From Galaxea fascicularis (lineage: Eukaryota > Cnidaria > Anthozoa > Scleractinia > Euphylliidae), in NCBI GenBank assembly GCA_948470475.1, contig OX419342.1, positions 24,057,077-24,121,076 on the forward strand: a stretch of DNA of 64,000 nucleotides. Direction: 5' to 3'. Positions 14,201 through 25,100 of the stretch are shown here, one piece after another (the first letter of the stretch is position 1; each line of letters starts with the position of its first letter). The notes beneath the pieces were generated by a model that did not search any database, was not told the origin of the DNA, and saw nothing but the letters and a program-made list of their open reading frames with translations. Position numbers and translations under genes: made by a program.

Positions 14201-15743
14201 ACCAAGCGATGAAGACAGAACTGAGTTCAATCTTCCAGGGTGGATACCATTAGTCCATCATAATCAGTCCAAACCCACTCATGAACTCTGTACCGAGCCT
14301 TGGAGATACCAACCGGGCGGAAAAATACTGTCTCTTTCACACTCCGGTAGATTCCATACATATGAAGGTGGGGGATACGTTGCCTCGCTGGGCTATAATA
14401 AACAGTCGGCCGTGGATGTTCTAAGAGATCTGAAGGAACATGAATGGATTGGCGAGTCAACAGCTGTCGTTTTCGTAGAATTTACGCTTTTTAATCCGTC
14501 CACCTCGCTGTTCAGTTTTGTGAGATATACCTACGAAACGCTGCCGACGGGACAGGCTGTCACTGAATCAGATGTAAAAACGCTATTAGTGTATCCATCA
14601 ACTAACGTTAACTTACAGTCATTTAAAGAAGTGTGCCAACTCCTGTTTCTGATTTTCATCGTCGTGTGCTTCATCGTCGAGATTGTAAAGTTCTTCGTCG
14701 AAAAGAAATATTTCCGACACGTCTGGAATTGGATTGAAGTCCTCTTGCTTTTAGTCTCAGCTGTGGCGGTTACTATGTCTATCCTAAAAGCAAGGTACGC
14801 CAGTTTATACGTAAAGAAAGTCGAGGAAAACCCATATGCAACTTTCAGTCCTGATTATATTGTGAGGTCGGCGGAACAAGAGACGTTGTGGTTCGCAGCG
14901 GCAACATTCATCCTCACCTTAAAACTGTTGCACCTGATTCGATTCAATCGTCACATCTGTCAAATGCAAGGAACTCTAATGCGATCTGCAAGGTCTATTA
15001 TATCGTTTTTCTTTGTGTTTGCAATTGGTGTTACTGCCTTCAGTTATTTTGCATGCGCGGCATTTGGCTCACAAACACCCGTCTTCTCATCCTTGTACAA
15101 TTCTTTTAAGTCGAATGTGCTGATGTCCATTGGAAAGCAGATCGACTACATGGAGCTCTATTTACTTAACTCGGAGCTTGAACTACTGTTTTTATTCTTC
15201 CACTTCCTGTTCCTCGTATCTATTTTGGTCAATGTCTTCGTAGCCATAATCACGGATTCCTACACCGATGTTCGTGAGGACAGCGGTCATGCCCTCGAGG
15301 ATGCAAGGCTTGGAGGCTTCATGCTTGCCAAGATTTTCAAAAAAGTTCAGCAACTACCCGGTGAAGTGATATCGGGTATTAAGCGACTTTCCAACTTCAA
15401 GTGCAGCGATTTGGTGCGTGGAAACAACGTGCATAGGATTAAGTTTAAGAGAGGAAGAAAACGACATGCTGCGAAGCTGGAAGGCCGAGAAAGAGAAGAG
15501 CTCCGTGAGCTTGTTCCCTTGAGAGAGAACGCAGATGTTTTTCGTCAAGAGAGCAAGGCGACTGATTATGACACAGGAAGGGAGATCTACCGTACGTACG
15601 AGACAATCGAGGAACGTTATATGGGTGAAATAAGAGAACAATTGATTGGTGCACTTGCTGAACTAAGTAGATACCACGCCCTGGATGAGAGGGACATAAC
15701 AAACCAGTTTTTTTGTGAAATGCGTTTTGAGGTGCCAGTATGA
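816..15743 (+). CDS. Gene A: polycystin-1-like receptor/channel, 5'-partial (SEA-REJ-GAIN/GPS-PLAT-polycystin)
   Basis: Sixteen exons join in one frame to 2165 residues: 816-925, 2136-2194, 3837-3994, 4118-4850, 5389-5847, 6025-6196, 6368-6544, 6969-7094, 7926-8111, 9154-9402, 9710-10459, 10940-11176, 11445-11849, 12266-13153, 13580-13751, 14128-15743. Every junction has AG/GT sites and matching phase, and exon order matches paralog B. Visible modules are a SEA-like domain, REJ (about residues 110-564), GAIN-like stalk (565-1060), GPS with C-x-C-x-HLS (about 1070), TM1, PLAT (1140-1274), TM2-6, TOP domain and TM7-11. It belongs to the polycystin-1/PKD1L family, as an integral membrane receptor probably cleaved at the GPS. 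The signal peptide and F5/8C domain must lie before 816. The stop at 15741-15743 is followed by an in-frame duplicate of the tail. Splice sites were placed by eye, so individual boundaries may be a few bases off. Confidence 0.85.
926..2135. other. Gene A intron 1 (SINE-bearing)
   Basis: This intron holds the SINE at about 1150-1432, a GT microsatellite plus a T-tract near 1640-1671, and no other recognisable feature. Acceptor-like CAG sites near 1006 lead into frames that stop quickly, so they were not used. Confidence 0.5.
1150..1432 (+). mobile_element. tRNA-derived SINE with a MetaSINE-like central domain
   Basis: The head contains a polymerase III B-box-like GGTTCAAACCCC preceded by a GGTAGACC-type A-box region. 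The body carries a GGATAAGGACGATAAACC stretch and, further on, GACGTTAAAGAACCC. These resemble the conserved central domain of the MetaSINE superfamily. The boundaries are approximate and the family assignment is from memory of the motif. Confidence 0.5.
2195..3836. other. Gene A intron 2
   Basis: No exon was recognised between the 59-nt exon and the next SEA exon. An open frame at 2817-3053 matches no family I know. The stretch from about 3020 to 3122 contains ACGTGTGGACGCG and GTGGACGGGG, which resemble one end of a widespread invertebrate MITE. A motif shared with 27426-27570 lies at 3530-3610. Confidence 0.4.
3530..3610. repeat. Partial copy of the GAAGTTGC/GAAATTGCC palindromic repeat
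   Basis: The segment contains CGGCAACTTCTGAAAACAC and TTAATCCTTAATTTTACTCG. Both also occur in the palindromic element at 27426-27570 and in the partial copy at 27673-27770. This copy appears to be one arm only. Confidence 0.5.
4118..6196 (+). other. Gene A exons 4-6: REJ (receptor for egg jelly) module
   Basis: Three exons (733, 459 and 172 nt) encode about 455 residues with the REJ pattern. It opens with C-P-x-P and has spaced Trp/Cys such as WQNRKRWEVS, a QFNWYCRR segment, a central RCTYNC start, and a YQWSL segment. The REJ module occurs in polycystin-1 and sea urchin sperm REJ proteins as a large beta-rich extracellular region. In gene B the last two exons are a single exon, so an intron was gained here or lost there. 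Confidence 0.8.
6573..6730 (+). mobile_element. tRNA-Leu/Ser-like SINE in gene A intron 7
   Basis: A TGACCGAGTGGTTTAGGGCG A box and a GGGTTCAAATCC B box are spaced as in a class II tRNA. A tail ending in a CTGCCTCCCGC segment follows. Inverted relatives occur at 8766-8997 and 34069-34212. This is a tRNA-derived SINE rather than a working tRNA gene, because the two ends do not form a clean acceptor stem. Confidence 0.65.
7095..7925. other. Gene A intron 8, unremarkable
   Basis: I see no exon, RNA gene or clear repeat in this 0.8 kb intron. Confidence 0.5.
8141..8602 (+). mobile_element. Tandem dimer of a tRNA-like SINE with 10-bp target-site duplication
   Basis: Two head-to-tail units each contain GGCTTCATAGCTCAGTTGG, an intact-looking D arm and a GGTCACGGGTTCAAGCC B-box region. 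In the first unit the ends pair over seven positions like an acceptor stem. Each is followed by a CCTGAA-T-run-TTCAGG hairpin. The insertion is flanked by TGTTAAGATT at 8131-8140 and again at 8603-8612. Related insertions are at 42231-42363 and 62026-62302. It lies in gene A intron 9. Confidence 0.8.
8766..8997 (-). mobile_element. tRNA-Leu/Ser-like SINE, reverse copy
   Basis: Read on the minus strand, it has the same A box (TGACCGAGTGGTTTAGGGCG) and B box as the copy at 6573-6730. The CTGCCTCCCGCC tail block is also shared. It is preceded by an (ATTA)n run at about 8737-8757. It lies in gene A intron 9. Confidence 0.65.
10940..11176 (+). other. Gene A exon 12: GPS and TM1
   Basis: This 79-codon exon begins with C-x-C-x-HLSAFSG, the GPS cleavage signature; autoproteolysis is expected between Leu and Ser. 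A hydrophobic segment (VVLSTVCAILGIYLLGL) follows as TM1, then the basic stop-transfer ARKADKKDK. The equivalent exon is 237 nt in B and 234 nt in C. Confidence 0.85.
11445..11849 (+). other. Gene A exon 13: PLAT (lipoxygenase-like) domain
   Basis: The 135 residues show the PLAT pattern: YRYHISIQTG at the start, a FTLSVP strand, the VWHDNSG motif, and a WYFFANKWL close. PLAT is a cytoplasmic beta-sandwich between TM1 and TM2 in polycystin-1 proteins. In gene B this exon is fused to the next one. Confidence 0.85.
11953..12141. mobile_element. Palindromic MITE with GGCCCTTTGTTGG ends
   Basis: Two arms of about 80 bp are near-perfect reverse complements around a short AT-rich centre. The left end starts GGCCCTTTGTTGGTCAC and the right end finishes GACCAACAAAGGGCC. 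It lies in gene A intron 13, exactly where gene B has no intron. Confidence 0.8.
12266..13153 (+). other. Gene A exon 14: TM2-TM6 block
   Basis: The 296 residues start with a conserved HVWISVFTRPP segment and CQRL. Five hydrophobic segments follow: CCLSFLFTAMITNAM, SSVICIPINVLIV, FFLYIGWALALLVSL, VLISQPIKVVVLATL and FVIFAILLQVICYG. A basic Lys/Arg-rich loop separates the last two. This layout matches TM2-TM6 of polycystin-1. Exons 13 and 14 together are 1293 nt, the length of gene B's single matching exon. Confidence 0.8.
13580..15743 (+). other. Gene A exons 15-16: polycystin (TOP) domain and TM7-11 channel unit
   Basis: Exon 13580-13751 carries LWEWIEEVLLPGLYD, a YNG motif and MPRLRQLR, the hallmark start of the polycystin extracellular domain. 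Exon 14128-15743 continues it (YQPGGKI, GGGYVASLG). It then gives TM7 (CQLLFLIFIVVCFI), TM8, TM9, TM10, a pore loop reading LMSIGKQIDY, and TM11 (LVSILVNVFVAIITDSY). The tail is charged and partly coiled-coil-like. PKD2 channels have LGD at the filter; here the matching place reads IGK, so ordinary cation conduction by this subunit is doubtful. Confidence 0.85.
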
Positions 15744-15920
15744 GATGTTCGCGATAAGACGACCAGTTATGAAACAAGAGAAGACGACACTAAGATGTAT
15801 GAGGCAATCGAAGAACAGTACATGGCTGAAATAAGGAAGGAACTGATTGGTGCACTGTCGCGTAGATACTATTCCCTGAGTCTTACAGCAAAACGGCTCC
15901 CATGCCAGGTCCATCCATGA
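15744..15920 (+). other. In-frame continuation of gene A after TGA: degenerate duplicate of the tail
   Basis: After the TGA at 15741-15743 the same frame stays open for 58 codons to another TGA at 15918-15920. It encodes MYEAIEEQYMAEIRKELIGA, which mirrors TYETIEERYMGEIREQLIGA just upstream (about 15593-15655). Over a 57-nt stretch the DNA is about 80 percent identical by eye. This is a tandem duplication of the last coding segment that now sits behind the stop. GTATGA at the stop could also serve as a splice donor. Confidence 0.75.
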
Positions 15921-16251
15921 TGAGTAGTGTACGATATTCTTAACAAGTTCACTAACGAAAGCATTTGCAGTTACCTTCAAAATGCCAAAGGAATGCTAAA
16001 TGGCACAGTAGTGGCACAATTTGAGATTTCTCTAATTCGCTCATAAACTAGGATTCGATTTACAAGATCAGAAGCTAATTAAACAGACGTGTTGTAGCTT
16101 GCTTAATTACCTATTACTAATAATGCACATGAGCTTCCTATTTGGTGCGTAAAACAGCGTCCTTTATTAGACTTGATGATATAACCAATCAAAATTCAAC
16201 TTACATGAAGCCCATTTACGAGGCATTTAACGACCTATAGGGTGCATTTCT

Positions 16252-16581
16252 TTGGATGAATCCAAGCTCGGATTTTTGATCCGATATCATGTGGATTCTT
16301 TACTACCAAAGAAGCGAAAAATTCGACAGGGTATTTTTGTCTTGACAACCCTAGCGTGCTTGGCGGTTGTTTTGAAAATGGCGGCAAGCCGATATCTATT
16401 TTTGGAAGAGTTCTTCGCGGACGATTTGACGCAGCAAAAGCTCCTTGAAGGACCAGAAGATGTAGCAGTGGTATTTTCATTTGAACAGATGGTAAAGGCG
16501 GGAAGAAAACGTTCGTACAGAGTTCTACCTGTATACCAGAAGGCTTCCGAAGTCATTTTTATATGTCATGGCAGACAGTAA
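16252..16581 (+). other. Unrecognised 110-codon open frame downstream of gene A
   Basis: The frame starts MDESKLGFLIRYH and has a hydrophobic stretch (GIFVLTTLACLAVVL), then KMAASRYLFLEEFF. I recognise no domain. It lies in the probable 3' UTR of gene A. The phrase AAAATGGCGG is typical of dispersed repeats in such genomes, so it may be a chance frame in a repeat. Confidence 0.2.
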
Positions 16582-16783
16582 CAGTTTTGAAACATTTCCC
16601 CTCCCACCACCTTGTGCATAAAACAAGCCAAACTGCAACAAATTTGTCCAGTATTGTTCTGAAAATGGAAGAGATCAAAATATCCCTTGCTTTATTTACC
16701 TCTCGTGAACTTGATTATAAAACGAGTATGGCAACGAATGGCTGCTATTTGAGTTACATATTTTGTAGTTGTGGTATTTAAGA

Positions 16784-16789
16784 AATAAA
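16784..16789 (+). terminator. Candidate polyadenylation signal of gene A (AATAAA)
   Basis: AATAAA lies about 1.04 kb after the gene A stop, with a T-rich stretch downstream (GGTTTTTCGTTT near 16820). It is a plausible 3' end if no earlier variant signal is used. Transcript data would be needed to place it. Confidence 0.35.
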
Positions 16790-17417
16790 ACTCATTTGCT
16801 GAGCGTACAGGGATGATATGGTTTTTCGTTTATTTAAATTATAAAGTGGACACTATAGAGGTTGTCCAACTTGTTTTTGGGAGAAAGGGGATGAGGAGGA
16901 GGGTTATTCCATTTCAGCACTAGTTCCTGATAGCCACCGTTTCGTTGAATATAATTATGTCTGTTTCTCATTAGTTCACAGTTTGTAACCCCCACCATTA
17001 CGCACAAAAATCTCCAGTTAGGTCTGTGCGAAAAAGGCATGCATGGCTGCTGATGACGACAAAATTAAAAATTACTGGGGATTCTTAACCAGAGTTCAAA
17101 AAGGATGGCTTTTCAGCCTCATCAGCAGCTAAACAAACGACAAAATTAGACTAGCAATTCCTAATTCACAGAGGTGGGAAGTCAGCTAGAGGAAATTCGT
17201 GATAATATGATGGATTCTTACCAAGAGCAGCCACTACGCCGACGGCAAAGATGGCGTCAGTTTCGTGTTGACGTCCACCAAAGCGTACCTTTGTCCCGCC
17301 TCTTTTGAAGAAGGAGGATCGTGTGGTCGTGTGCTGCGGCACACGCGGAGATACCACTGACATGGAATGTCATATATTTGAAATGCAGGAACACGAATTA
17401 ATAATCACCGGACAGCA

Positions 17418-17749
17418 GGGAGCTTAAGCAACGACGACTACAGCGGCAACGAGAACGCCACAAAACAATGGGATTAATGAGCCAAAACAATACTCTGCAC
17501 GTGCGTTTTACATGGCAACGTGAAATGACCAAATTTTAGGTTTTTTCGAGAACGTGACCGCATGACGGCAAGTTTTTCTTTCGTTCTCTTTGCTTGAACA
17601 CCGTTCACAGTAATTTAGGCCCTGGACAGCTCGCCAGCATTTTTCACGTTAAGCAAATTGTAATAATCGCGAAAGAGTTACAAAGACGAGAAGTTGTAGT
17701 TTGAAATGACTTTCTCGTTGCCGTCGTCGTCGTCTTTGCTTAAGGTTCC
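17418..17749. mobile_element. MITE with GGGAGCTTAAGCAACGAC ends, copy 1
   Basis: The left end reads GGGAGCTTAAGCAACGAC followed by GAC repeats and GGCAACGAGAACG; the right end is the diverged reverse complement. The interior matches the element at 62392-62749 in the opposite orientation, including GCATGACGGCAAGTTTTTC and GGACAGCTCGCC. Size and ends fit a non-autonomous DNA transposon. Confidence 0.8.
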
Positions 17750-19100
17750 TAGCGTAGCAGTTATGCTACCAAACCAGTAAGAAGTGGAAAGAAAGCTGAA
17801 AATAATCAGGCATCTGCCGTTGTCTCAGATTCCGTTGTCATTGTTTTGTTTTTCTTTAAGTGCTTGTTTCTTAAGATCAGTTATCAAAACAATAATCGGG
17901 ACAATAATCTGTTGTTTGGTTCTATCAAAAATGTAAACAACGATATCCCGCCCGAGATATCAGCCATTGCTCGGTAAAGTAAAGTCGAATCTACTAGGGA
18001 ACGAATCGAATCGAAACGTAATATAAGGCTTAGAATTTCTAGGCTTCGCTTTGACATTTTCTGTTGCAGAAAACATTGCTAAGCGGTTTCTTGTGCGTTA
18101 GTTGTATGGAGGAAGATGTCTGACAAAATCGTGAACCTGAACGGTGGGTGTTTAAACACTGCTTCACATGCCATGTTGAGATTTTTAACCAGACTTTTAA
18201 AAGCCTGGCTTTTCAGCCTCATCAGCGGCTTCTCGGAGAGAAAAGTTATTGGTGGTAATTGACTTCATTTTCTTATTCCGGACTGACAATCGGTAATTGA
18301 AGCCAAGATAATTCGAATAATCGAGAACGATTTGTGGAATCTGTATTTTGAAACAATGAACATTGTGTAGTATAACCGCAACACTTCTTAGCAGGTGCAT
18401 TTGCCAGTGAGACACGAGCAGGTATTTCAAACAATAAAAACGATAGAGTATTCGCGACATTGTCTCGAAGTTACATTGTTTTTGAATCTGTAATGTAGTC
18501 TAACTGAGTAGGATTATTTCTAACTCGCCTCTTGAGTCTGTGTTTGTTGGCAGCAAGCCACCATTTGCAAATTTTCAGCGGTGTTTCAGTGGGCCCACTG
18601 TGGAGATGTTATTAATTTTTATCATCAAAACACTGATTTTATTCCATTTTATTGTTTTCGGCCACAGAAAAAGTTAGCTTAAGTCGATGTACCTCGCTTT
18701 CTTTGCGATGGACAGATTTTCGCATCCCTCTATCAATTTTGTCTTTCTCTGAAACACCCAGACGGGTTGAACGACGATTTAAGACAAAAGTAAATATTTT
18801 AATGTTTTTTGCGACAAAGCATCGAACGTCTTCTATTCATTTGTAAAACGCTGAAGCTACAGACTCATGCTGTTTTCTAAAATTGTATGAATGCTTCAAT
18901 TCTTAAATTTTTAATAGGATAAACGCTGTTATTGCCAGCTTGTAATCCACCTCAAAATTCTCTTGAATTGGCCTAGTGAAAGCGGATTAAATTATTGCTT
19001 TAGATTATGATTTTTAAGAATTTGCATATTTTTCGCTTGCTATGAGACGGTTCATCTCTTGTTAAAGCGAACAACTTAAAGACCGCGAAACTGATTTGCA

Positions 19101-22100
19101 ATGAAGCGTCATGGATGGATCTCATGGCTAGTTGTATTTTGTCAGATGACCACAGCCAGTTTGAAACATTCTGGAAATTGCTCAAGTGAGTATTTATTCC
19201 GGCAGACAGGTTCTCTATATAACTTTGGCAGTAATTACCGTGTGAAGGTTTTGTCGAGACGGTGAATATAATATCTGTGATGTCTTTATTCACAGAACCA
19301 TGCCAAATGCCTCTCGGCCTGGAGAATAGCCTTATCACGGACAAACAGCTTTCAGCTTTCTCAGCCTTTAAAAACGATTCATCAACATATGGTGCACATC
19401 GTGCTCGACTCAACTTAAACTCCTGGCCTCCAGGGTATAGGGCATTAAAAGACGCACACCCCAATTCACTGCCCTGGATAAGGATTGATTTGGGAAGGCA
19501 ACTTGTTGTGACAGGGATTGCTACACAGGGCTTTGGAGATACTTCAGTGGCAGAATGGGTCACTGGCTTTCGGCTAATGTATGCTGACAAGCTTGATTTT
19601 GCTTATTTCGTGGACAGCGATGGAGAAATTCTGGTAAGGGGCAATTTGAGTCGTCTTTCATTGTTAAAGCTGTTTTGAATTTTAGTATGCTTTTCACTTT
19701 GCTCTTTGTAAGTAAGAGGCTTTATATTTGCACGTTTTGTCTTCTTCGTATGAAGACCGCATAAGCTGAGACTGTACATTTTCGCATTGGTTTGTTTTAG
19801 CAGGGTAGGTAACTGTCAACATCGAACTAGCTTGCCGTTCTGTAACCCTTCTGAACGGGCCTTCTTACTCAAAAAATCAAACAGAATAGGGACATTACAT
19901 TATATAATAAGCATAATAACCAAAATCTTTTGTCCTTCTTTTGCAAAATAATAGGCGGGTAATGATTTTTCAAGAGACAAAAAATTGTTGGCCCTCTTGT
20001 TTAGAATTTAAAGTTGTATTCACGCTTATTTTCAATTGATTTTGTATAATCGAAGCATTTGACTCCTTTTATCTCTATTTCAGTGATTAATATGGACCTC
20101 TGGGTTTGATATTCTTCAGAAACAAATGTCCAATTAACGGCATTTTTCTTATTACCGGTGATCTCTACGGTTACCAACATATCAAGCAACCATATTTTGG
20201 TCTTGACAATTTCGTATGTTTCTTGCAGATAACAATGACAGTTGCTAAATCAATCATCTAGTTATGACCTTGAATAAAATCCTCGGCAAATTGAAAAATA
20301 TGGTTCATATAAGATTAAGAATCAACATGCCTCTAACAATTCGTTTCTTCATGAAAATGTATTTGTAAATGGTTGCACTTCCCCAGTTAGAAAACGAGGA
20401 AAGAAGATTGGAAGAAGGTTCAATTTAAATGGTAATTGATTGACCACCATGACAGAAGCTGTAATTTTCATGAACCAGGAAAAGTCGCAGTTTCAGAAAA
20501 GACTATTTCACACCATACATTTCAAAGCAGTGTTCAGTACTTTGAAAGACGGTTTTCCTTACGGCTGTAAGGTGTCAGTTTACCAAAAACAAGTCGTTAA
20601 TATGGTAACCGGTATTTACAGTTTCCTGAGTCATTGAGACAAACAAGAGTTGGTGACAAGTTTGCGGTTGGTTTTGGGTCTTTTTCTATGGTAGCTGTCG
20701 TCCGCAAGGTGTTAATACATTCATGAACATTATTTCGCGGTGAGACTGTGCTTAAATATTATTGATTTCCTGTCCAGAGTTGTTGTACGTGTCTCTTCGC
20801 TCTGTTCTCTTGCGGATAACAATGAGAGTTGCTCGGTTTATCAAGTCATCTGAAAGGGGTTCGGTTACGGATTAAAGCATTTCTTTGAACAATTAAAATC
20901 TGTATTTGTGTGGTACTAACCTTTAAATAATGGTCCACTTTTATTAACAATTGGTTTATGTGTGTGCGTAAATCGTTAACAAGGGTTTTTTGCAACGAAT
21001 GACTTGGATGGAAATGATTACAATTCCTAAATTTTTCAAATCGTCTCTGTGCGTCTTCCAAAACTCGGTATTAGCGGCCGTGGTTTGTAGTTTCTTTGCC
21101 AATTAAGGCTAATTCTTCGTCAAGACGTTGAAAGATGACGTTATACATGAGTTAAATTCCTTACAGCTAATTTCAGAATAGTGTGGACCAAAAATTTCGG
21201 AAATTTTCGTAACAGTGCTCCTTTAAATTGTAAAGATGAGCAAAATCCTTGGTAAATTAAAAAATGTTTAATATGATATAAAAATAATTGAGTACCCACG
21301 TATCGTTACCAACTGTTATTTAAATGAATACATTAAATGTCAACACTACAGTTTTAGTATTGTTTTAATTATTTCTTGTTATTTTCTAAGCAGGTAGGTG
21401 ATCTATTACCATAAATTCTTCTATACTATTTGAACTCATTAAAATATTAATATTCTGTGGGAATGCGACTTTATTCACCGAAAACATTTATTAGGAACAA
21501 TGAAATACCCTAGGGATATCTCACTCTCCTCGTGGCCTGGTTCCTGGGGGTGTAAATTAGTTCTTCACATTTGCAAGGCGGCTCATGCAAGTTTACCGCA
21601 AAGTTAGAACAAATCCCTGTAGAATGGCTCAAACTCCCCCCCGAAGATGCTTAAATCCCAGTTTTTCCAAAACCAAATGCCTTGGTACAAGCAGTTCGAA
21701 TTGTGCAGGACCAGCCCGTAGCTCAGCCTGTTTACAAGCTGCCAAAATCTTTGTCTTGTTTCGTTCAGCTAAGTTATAGTATAGCTTGTATCCTTGTGAC
21801 ATATTTGACATCTTCCCACGTGTTTTTTTGTTCAGTGCGAGTTCCCTGTCTTTTAACGTTTGTCTGCTATTGTTTAAGGTATCTTTCTTTTAATTTTGTT
21901 TCTGTTTTCGTTTTGGTGTGAGAAATATCTACCCGGTTGGCAAACTCCCCCGAAGCATCCAACTGTATTTTCTAATCGGTACCCTGGCGCTTCCCAACAG
22001 TCCTAGCTACTGGTTTTGCCCCTTGGGACATACTGTGTTCTTACGAGCTTTTCTATTTTGTCCCGGCAGGGGTGTTGTACCCCTTATGGGTTTCCGCAAG

Positions 22101-25100
22101 AGCTTGTTGTGCACACGGGTTCAATTTTTTTTCAAGTTTTGGTGACGTGCCTACGAATGTCCTTTAGAGTTTGCCTACGGGCTAAGTTAAGTGTTTCATG
22201 TCTACAGGCGTGTTTAAATGTCACTTTGTGACTGTGGACTTGATTACGAATATATTGCCTGTGGACTCGATTACGAGCTTTTTTTTACCTATGTGTGCGT
22301 TTAATAGTTTACGCCTGCGGGTTTGATCACGAGTTTTGTGCCTACGGGGCTTGATTACGAGTTTTGTGACTACAACGTTTGATTACCACTTTTGTACAGA
22401 TGAGATTGATTCAAGGTTTTGTTCCTATGGGCGTGGTAAAGAATTATTATTGATGGTAATGGTGTGGCCAAGCGACTAGCATACCATTGTTAAAGAATTA
22501 GTGCCCGCGACCTGGCTTGATTGTGATTTCTTTGTCAGCTGGATTGATTACCAGTTTTATACCTTAATCAAGAGTTGTTTCTTCGAGCCTCATTACTAAT
22601 TTTGCAATTATAGACTTAATAACAAAGTTTGTGTCCACAGCCGATCTGAGAAATTTGTTTATTTTTATCGGTTTACCTGGCATAGCCTTCCAGGCGACCC
22701 TTCGGCTCTCTTCCTTGTTATTGCTAGGAAAACTGGGGTACATACAGTCGAAATGTTAAGCGTCCTCTTGACCTTTCTTCCAGAGCAGCTTCTCTCTGGA
22801 TCAACAGGGCGCGCGTTCTAACCACCCTGTCGGAATGATTTCCGTCAGTTGTTTCCTATTCATTTTCTTCGCTTGTTACAAGGAAACACATTAAACGTCT
22901 TTCACCTAAAGATTATCCCGCCTTCATATATTATTTACAAAGTTGATTTTCTTTATTAGGATTTTATTGGAAACAAAGACAGTAACACAATACGGAAACA
23001 CGAAATAACGGTTCCCGCCATTGTATCCAACCTCATTTTACTACCAACGAAGTGGCATAACAACATTGGACTTAGGATGGAAATTTATGGCTGCAACCCT
23101 GGTAAGGAAATTCCACTGTGAAATCACGAGGGGGTCATGCACGGGGAAAGTTCCAAATCAGAGTTGTTTACTCTATCCAGGCTATAGTCATTTACTATTA
23201 TTAAATAACTGAGATATATACTACGCGCGTTTTGATTGGTCAGAATCATAGTTTATTGTACCGATAAGCTCATACAAGACTTGTGAAACTTCTTGTTACT
23301 ACTTACAATTATTTTAAAGAAAAGATAGACCGAATTTTCTATGGTTTTTTCGGTGTAATAAACCCACTTTGGATGTTGGGAGAATGCTCGAAAAGCTTGT
23401 AAATAACTCGCCTGCGGCTCTTGTATTCTCCCAACATCCCGAGTACGTTTACTCTGCTGAGAAACCCATAGAAAATGCGGTTTATTTCTTAATTGTTATG
23501 GCCTAGCATTTTAAGTCGCCTTTTAAACTATGCTAGTTTCAATTGCTTTTTTGAACACTTAAAACCAAAAGTTTCATGGAGTCACCCATGTAGACATGTA
23601 CACTTAATGTAGTCAGCATTACTTCATGGATTCAAACATATAGCCACCATTTACTTCATGGGTTCGTCCATATAGTCACCAATAGTTTCTTTGAGTCACC
23701 TATTACTTCATGGAGTCATCTATATAGTCACCAGTGATTTCATGGAGTCCACCATATACTCACCAGAGTAGCATCAAACCATGTCTCATATGTTTGCTTG
23801 TTCGAAAGGCCTTTACAAGTGAGTAAGAATGGTAAATGTTGTATTGAAAGGTCTTTCATTTCCGAGATGTTCAAGTTTTTGTTAAAAAATGATGATGTCA
23901 CAAATGGTAAAAGTAAGAATATAAAAATAACAAGACTATCTCTGGAGTATTTTGAGTGATGTCATTCAAATTTGGCAACAGTAATGTACGTCAGGTAAGA
24001 TACCAAATGATACCAAGTGTGATTTTGCCATTGCAACACTCTATGCTCCATGCCTAAAGTGGTGAAATATTTCTTGGAGCATTTTCCACTTTTATTATGT
24101 ATCTATTTTTCATGTACTGTAGGGTATTATTTTGAGGCATGGCTAATGCTGGACGATACTCCATTCACGTTGGAATACATGAACACATCAACTGATGAAT
24201 ACAAGGAGGCGGCCTCGAGAGCCACGGATGAGGTTAGTTGATCCTTTGAAAGAGAATGCTAAACTGGTAATCCTTGTTTATTCCCAAATAACAATTTTCC
24301 TCACACGAAAACTCCACCACAGCTTAGAAATCGTACGGGTATTGTCTATGGATACGGCAATCGTCTGGGTAAGTGTAGTCCTGAGAAGGACTGTTTAAGG
24401 TGGCAATGACTGACGCTTCGACAACCTGAGCGGAAGTCATCATCAGAGTCAAGTGATTTGTGTAACCACAGGCGTCCCAAGCTCACGTTTAGAGAAAGCG
24501 AAGAATTGATTATCTATTTATTCATAAAGGCGTCACGGCTGTACGAGTTGGAACGTGACCTTTCATCTCATGCGGTGTTATGTTACACGAGAACCGTTGA
24601 AAATTTGAGCGCTTTATAAGACGTCGTATGGGGAATAAAACATCGTTGATTTACAGCGCTAATGCTTTGAAATATCCACGTTTTTTAAGTAAGATGATTG
24701 AAACAAACTTACCTCATGTGTGTCCGTTGTGCTTTTTCGTTATTTTCGCTGTTTTGAGCTTTTTATGTCACCACTGTTCTTCCCTTCGTAAGACGGAGTC
24801 AAGGCTGCACACTCGGGTTTCGACCGTTGTCGACTCGGAGGCGGTTTGCGTCCAGAAAATCCATCCGATCGCAAATTTTTTCGCCCACAGTTAGGGCTCT
24901 ATGATCCTTGCACCCGCACAAATGTCTCTTCTTCAAAAATCTTCGCGCACAAAAAGCACAACGGACACACATGAGGTAAGTTTGTTTCAATCATCTTACT
25001 TAAAAAAAACGTCGATATTTCAAAGCATTAGCGTTGTAAATCAACGATGTTTTATTCCCCATACAACGTCTTATTGCCGGTTTTCACTGTCACACCATCA

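Larger units (their letters stand above)
15921..19100. other. Gene A-gene B interval
   Basis: It holds the probable gene A 3' UTR, the unrecognised frame at 16252-16581 and the MITE at 17418-17749. A short motif with GGCTTTTCAGCCTCATCAGC occurs twice, near 17107 and 18206. No other gene is evident. Confidence 0.5.
19101..23101 (+). other. Gene B exons 1-3: signal peptide and F5/8 type C domain
   Basis: Exon 1 encodes the signal peptide and ends in phase 1. Exon 2 opens with CQMPLGLE, the classic F5/8C start, and has SAFSAFKNDSSTYGAHRARL, WIRIDLG and VTGIATQGFGD. Exon 3 ends with IGLRMEIYGC, the typical close, so the two framing cysteines are present. F5/8C (discoidin) domains bind glycans or phospholipids at cell surfaces. 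Gene C has the same arrangement. Confidence 0.88.

Noticed and set aside
19000..19590. 196-codon open frame on the minus strand
   Set aside because: It is antisense to gene B exons 1-2 (signal peptide and F5/8C), whose frame is well supported.
21585..22145. Overlapping open frames in gene B intron 2
   Set aside because: They are in several frames, with no domain pattern and no fit to the F5/8C domain, which is complete without them.
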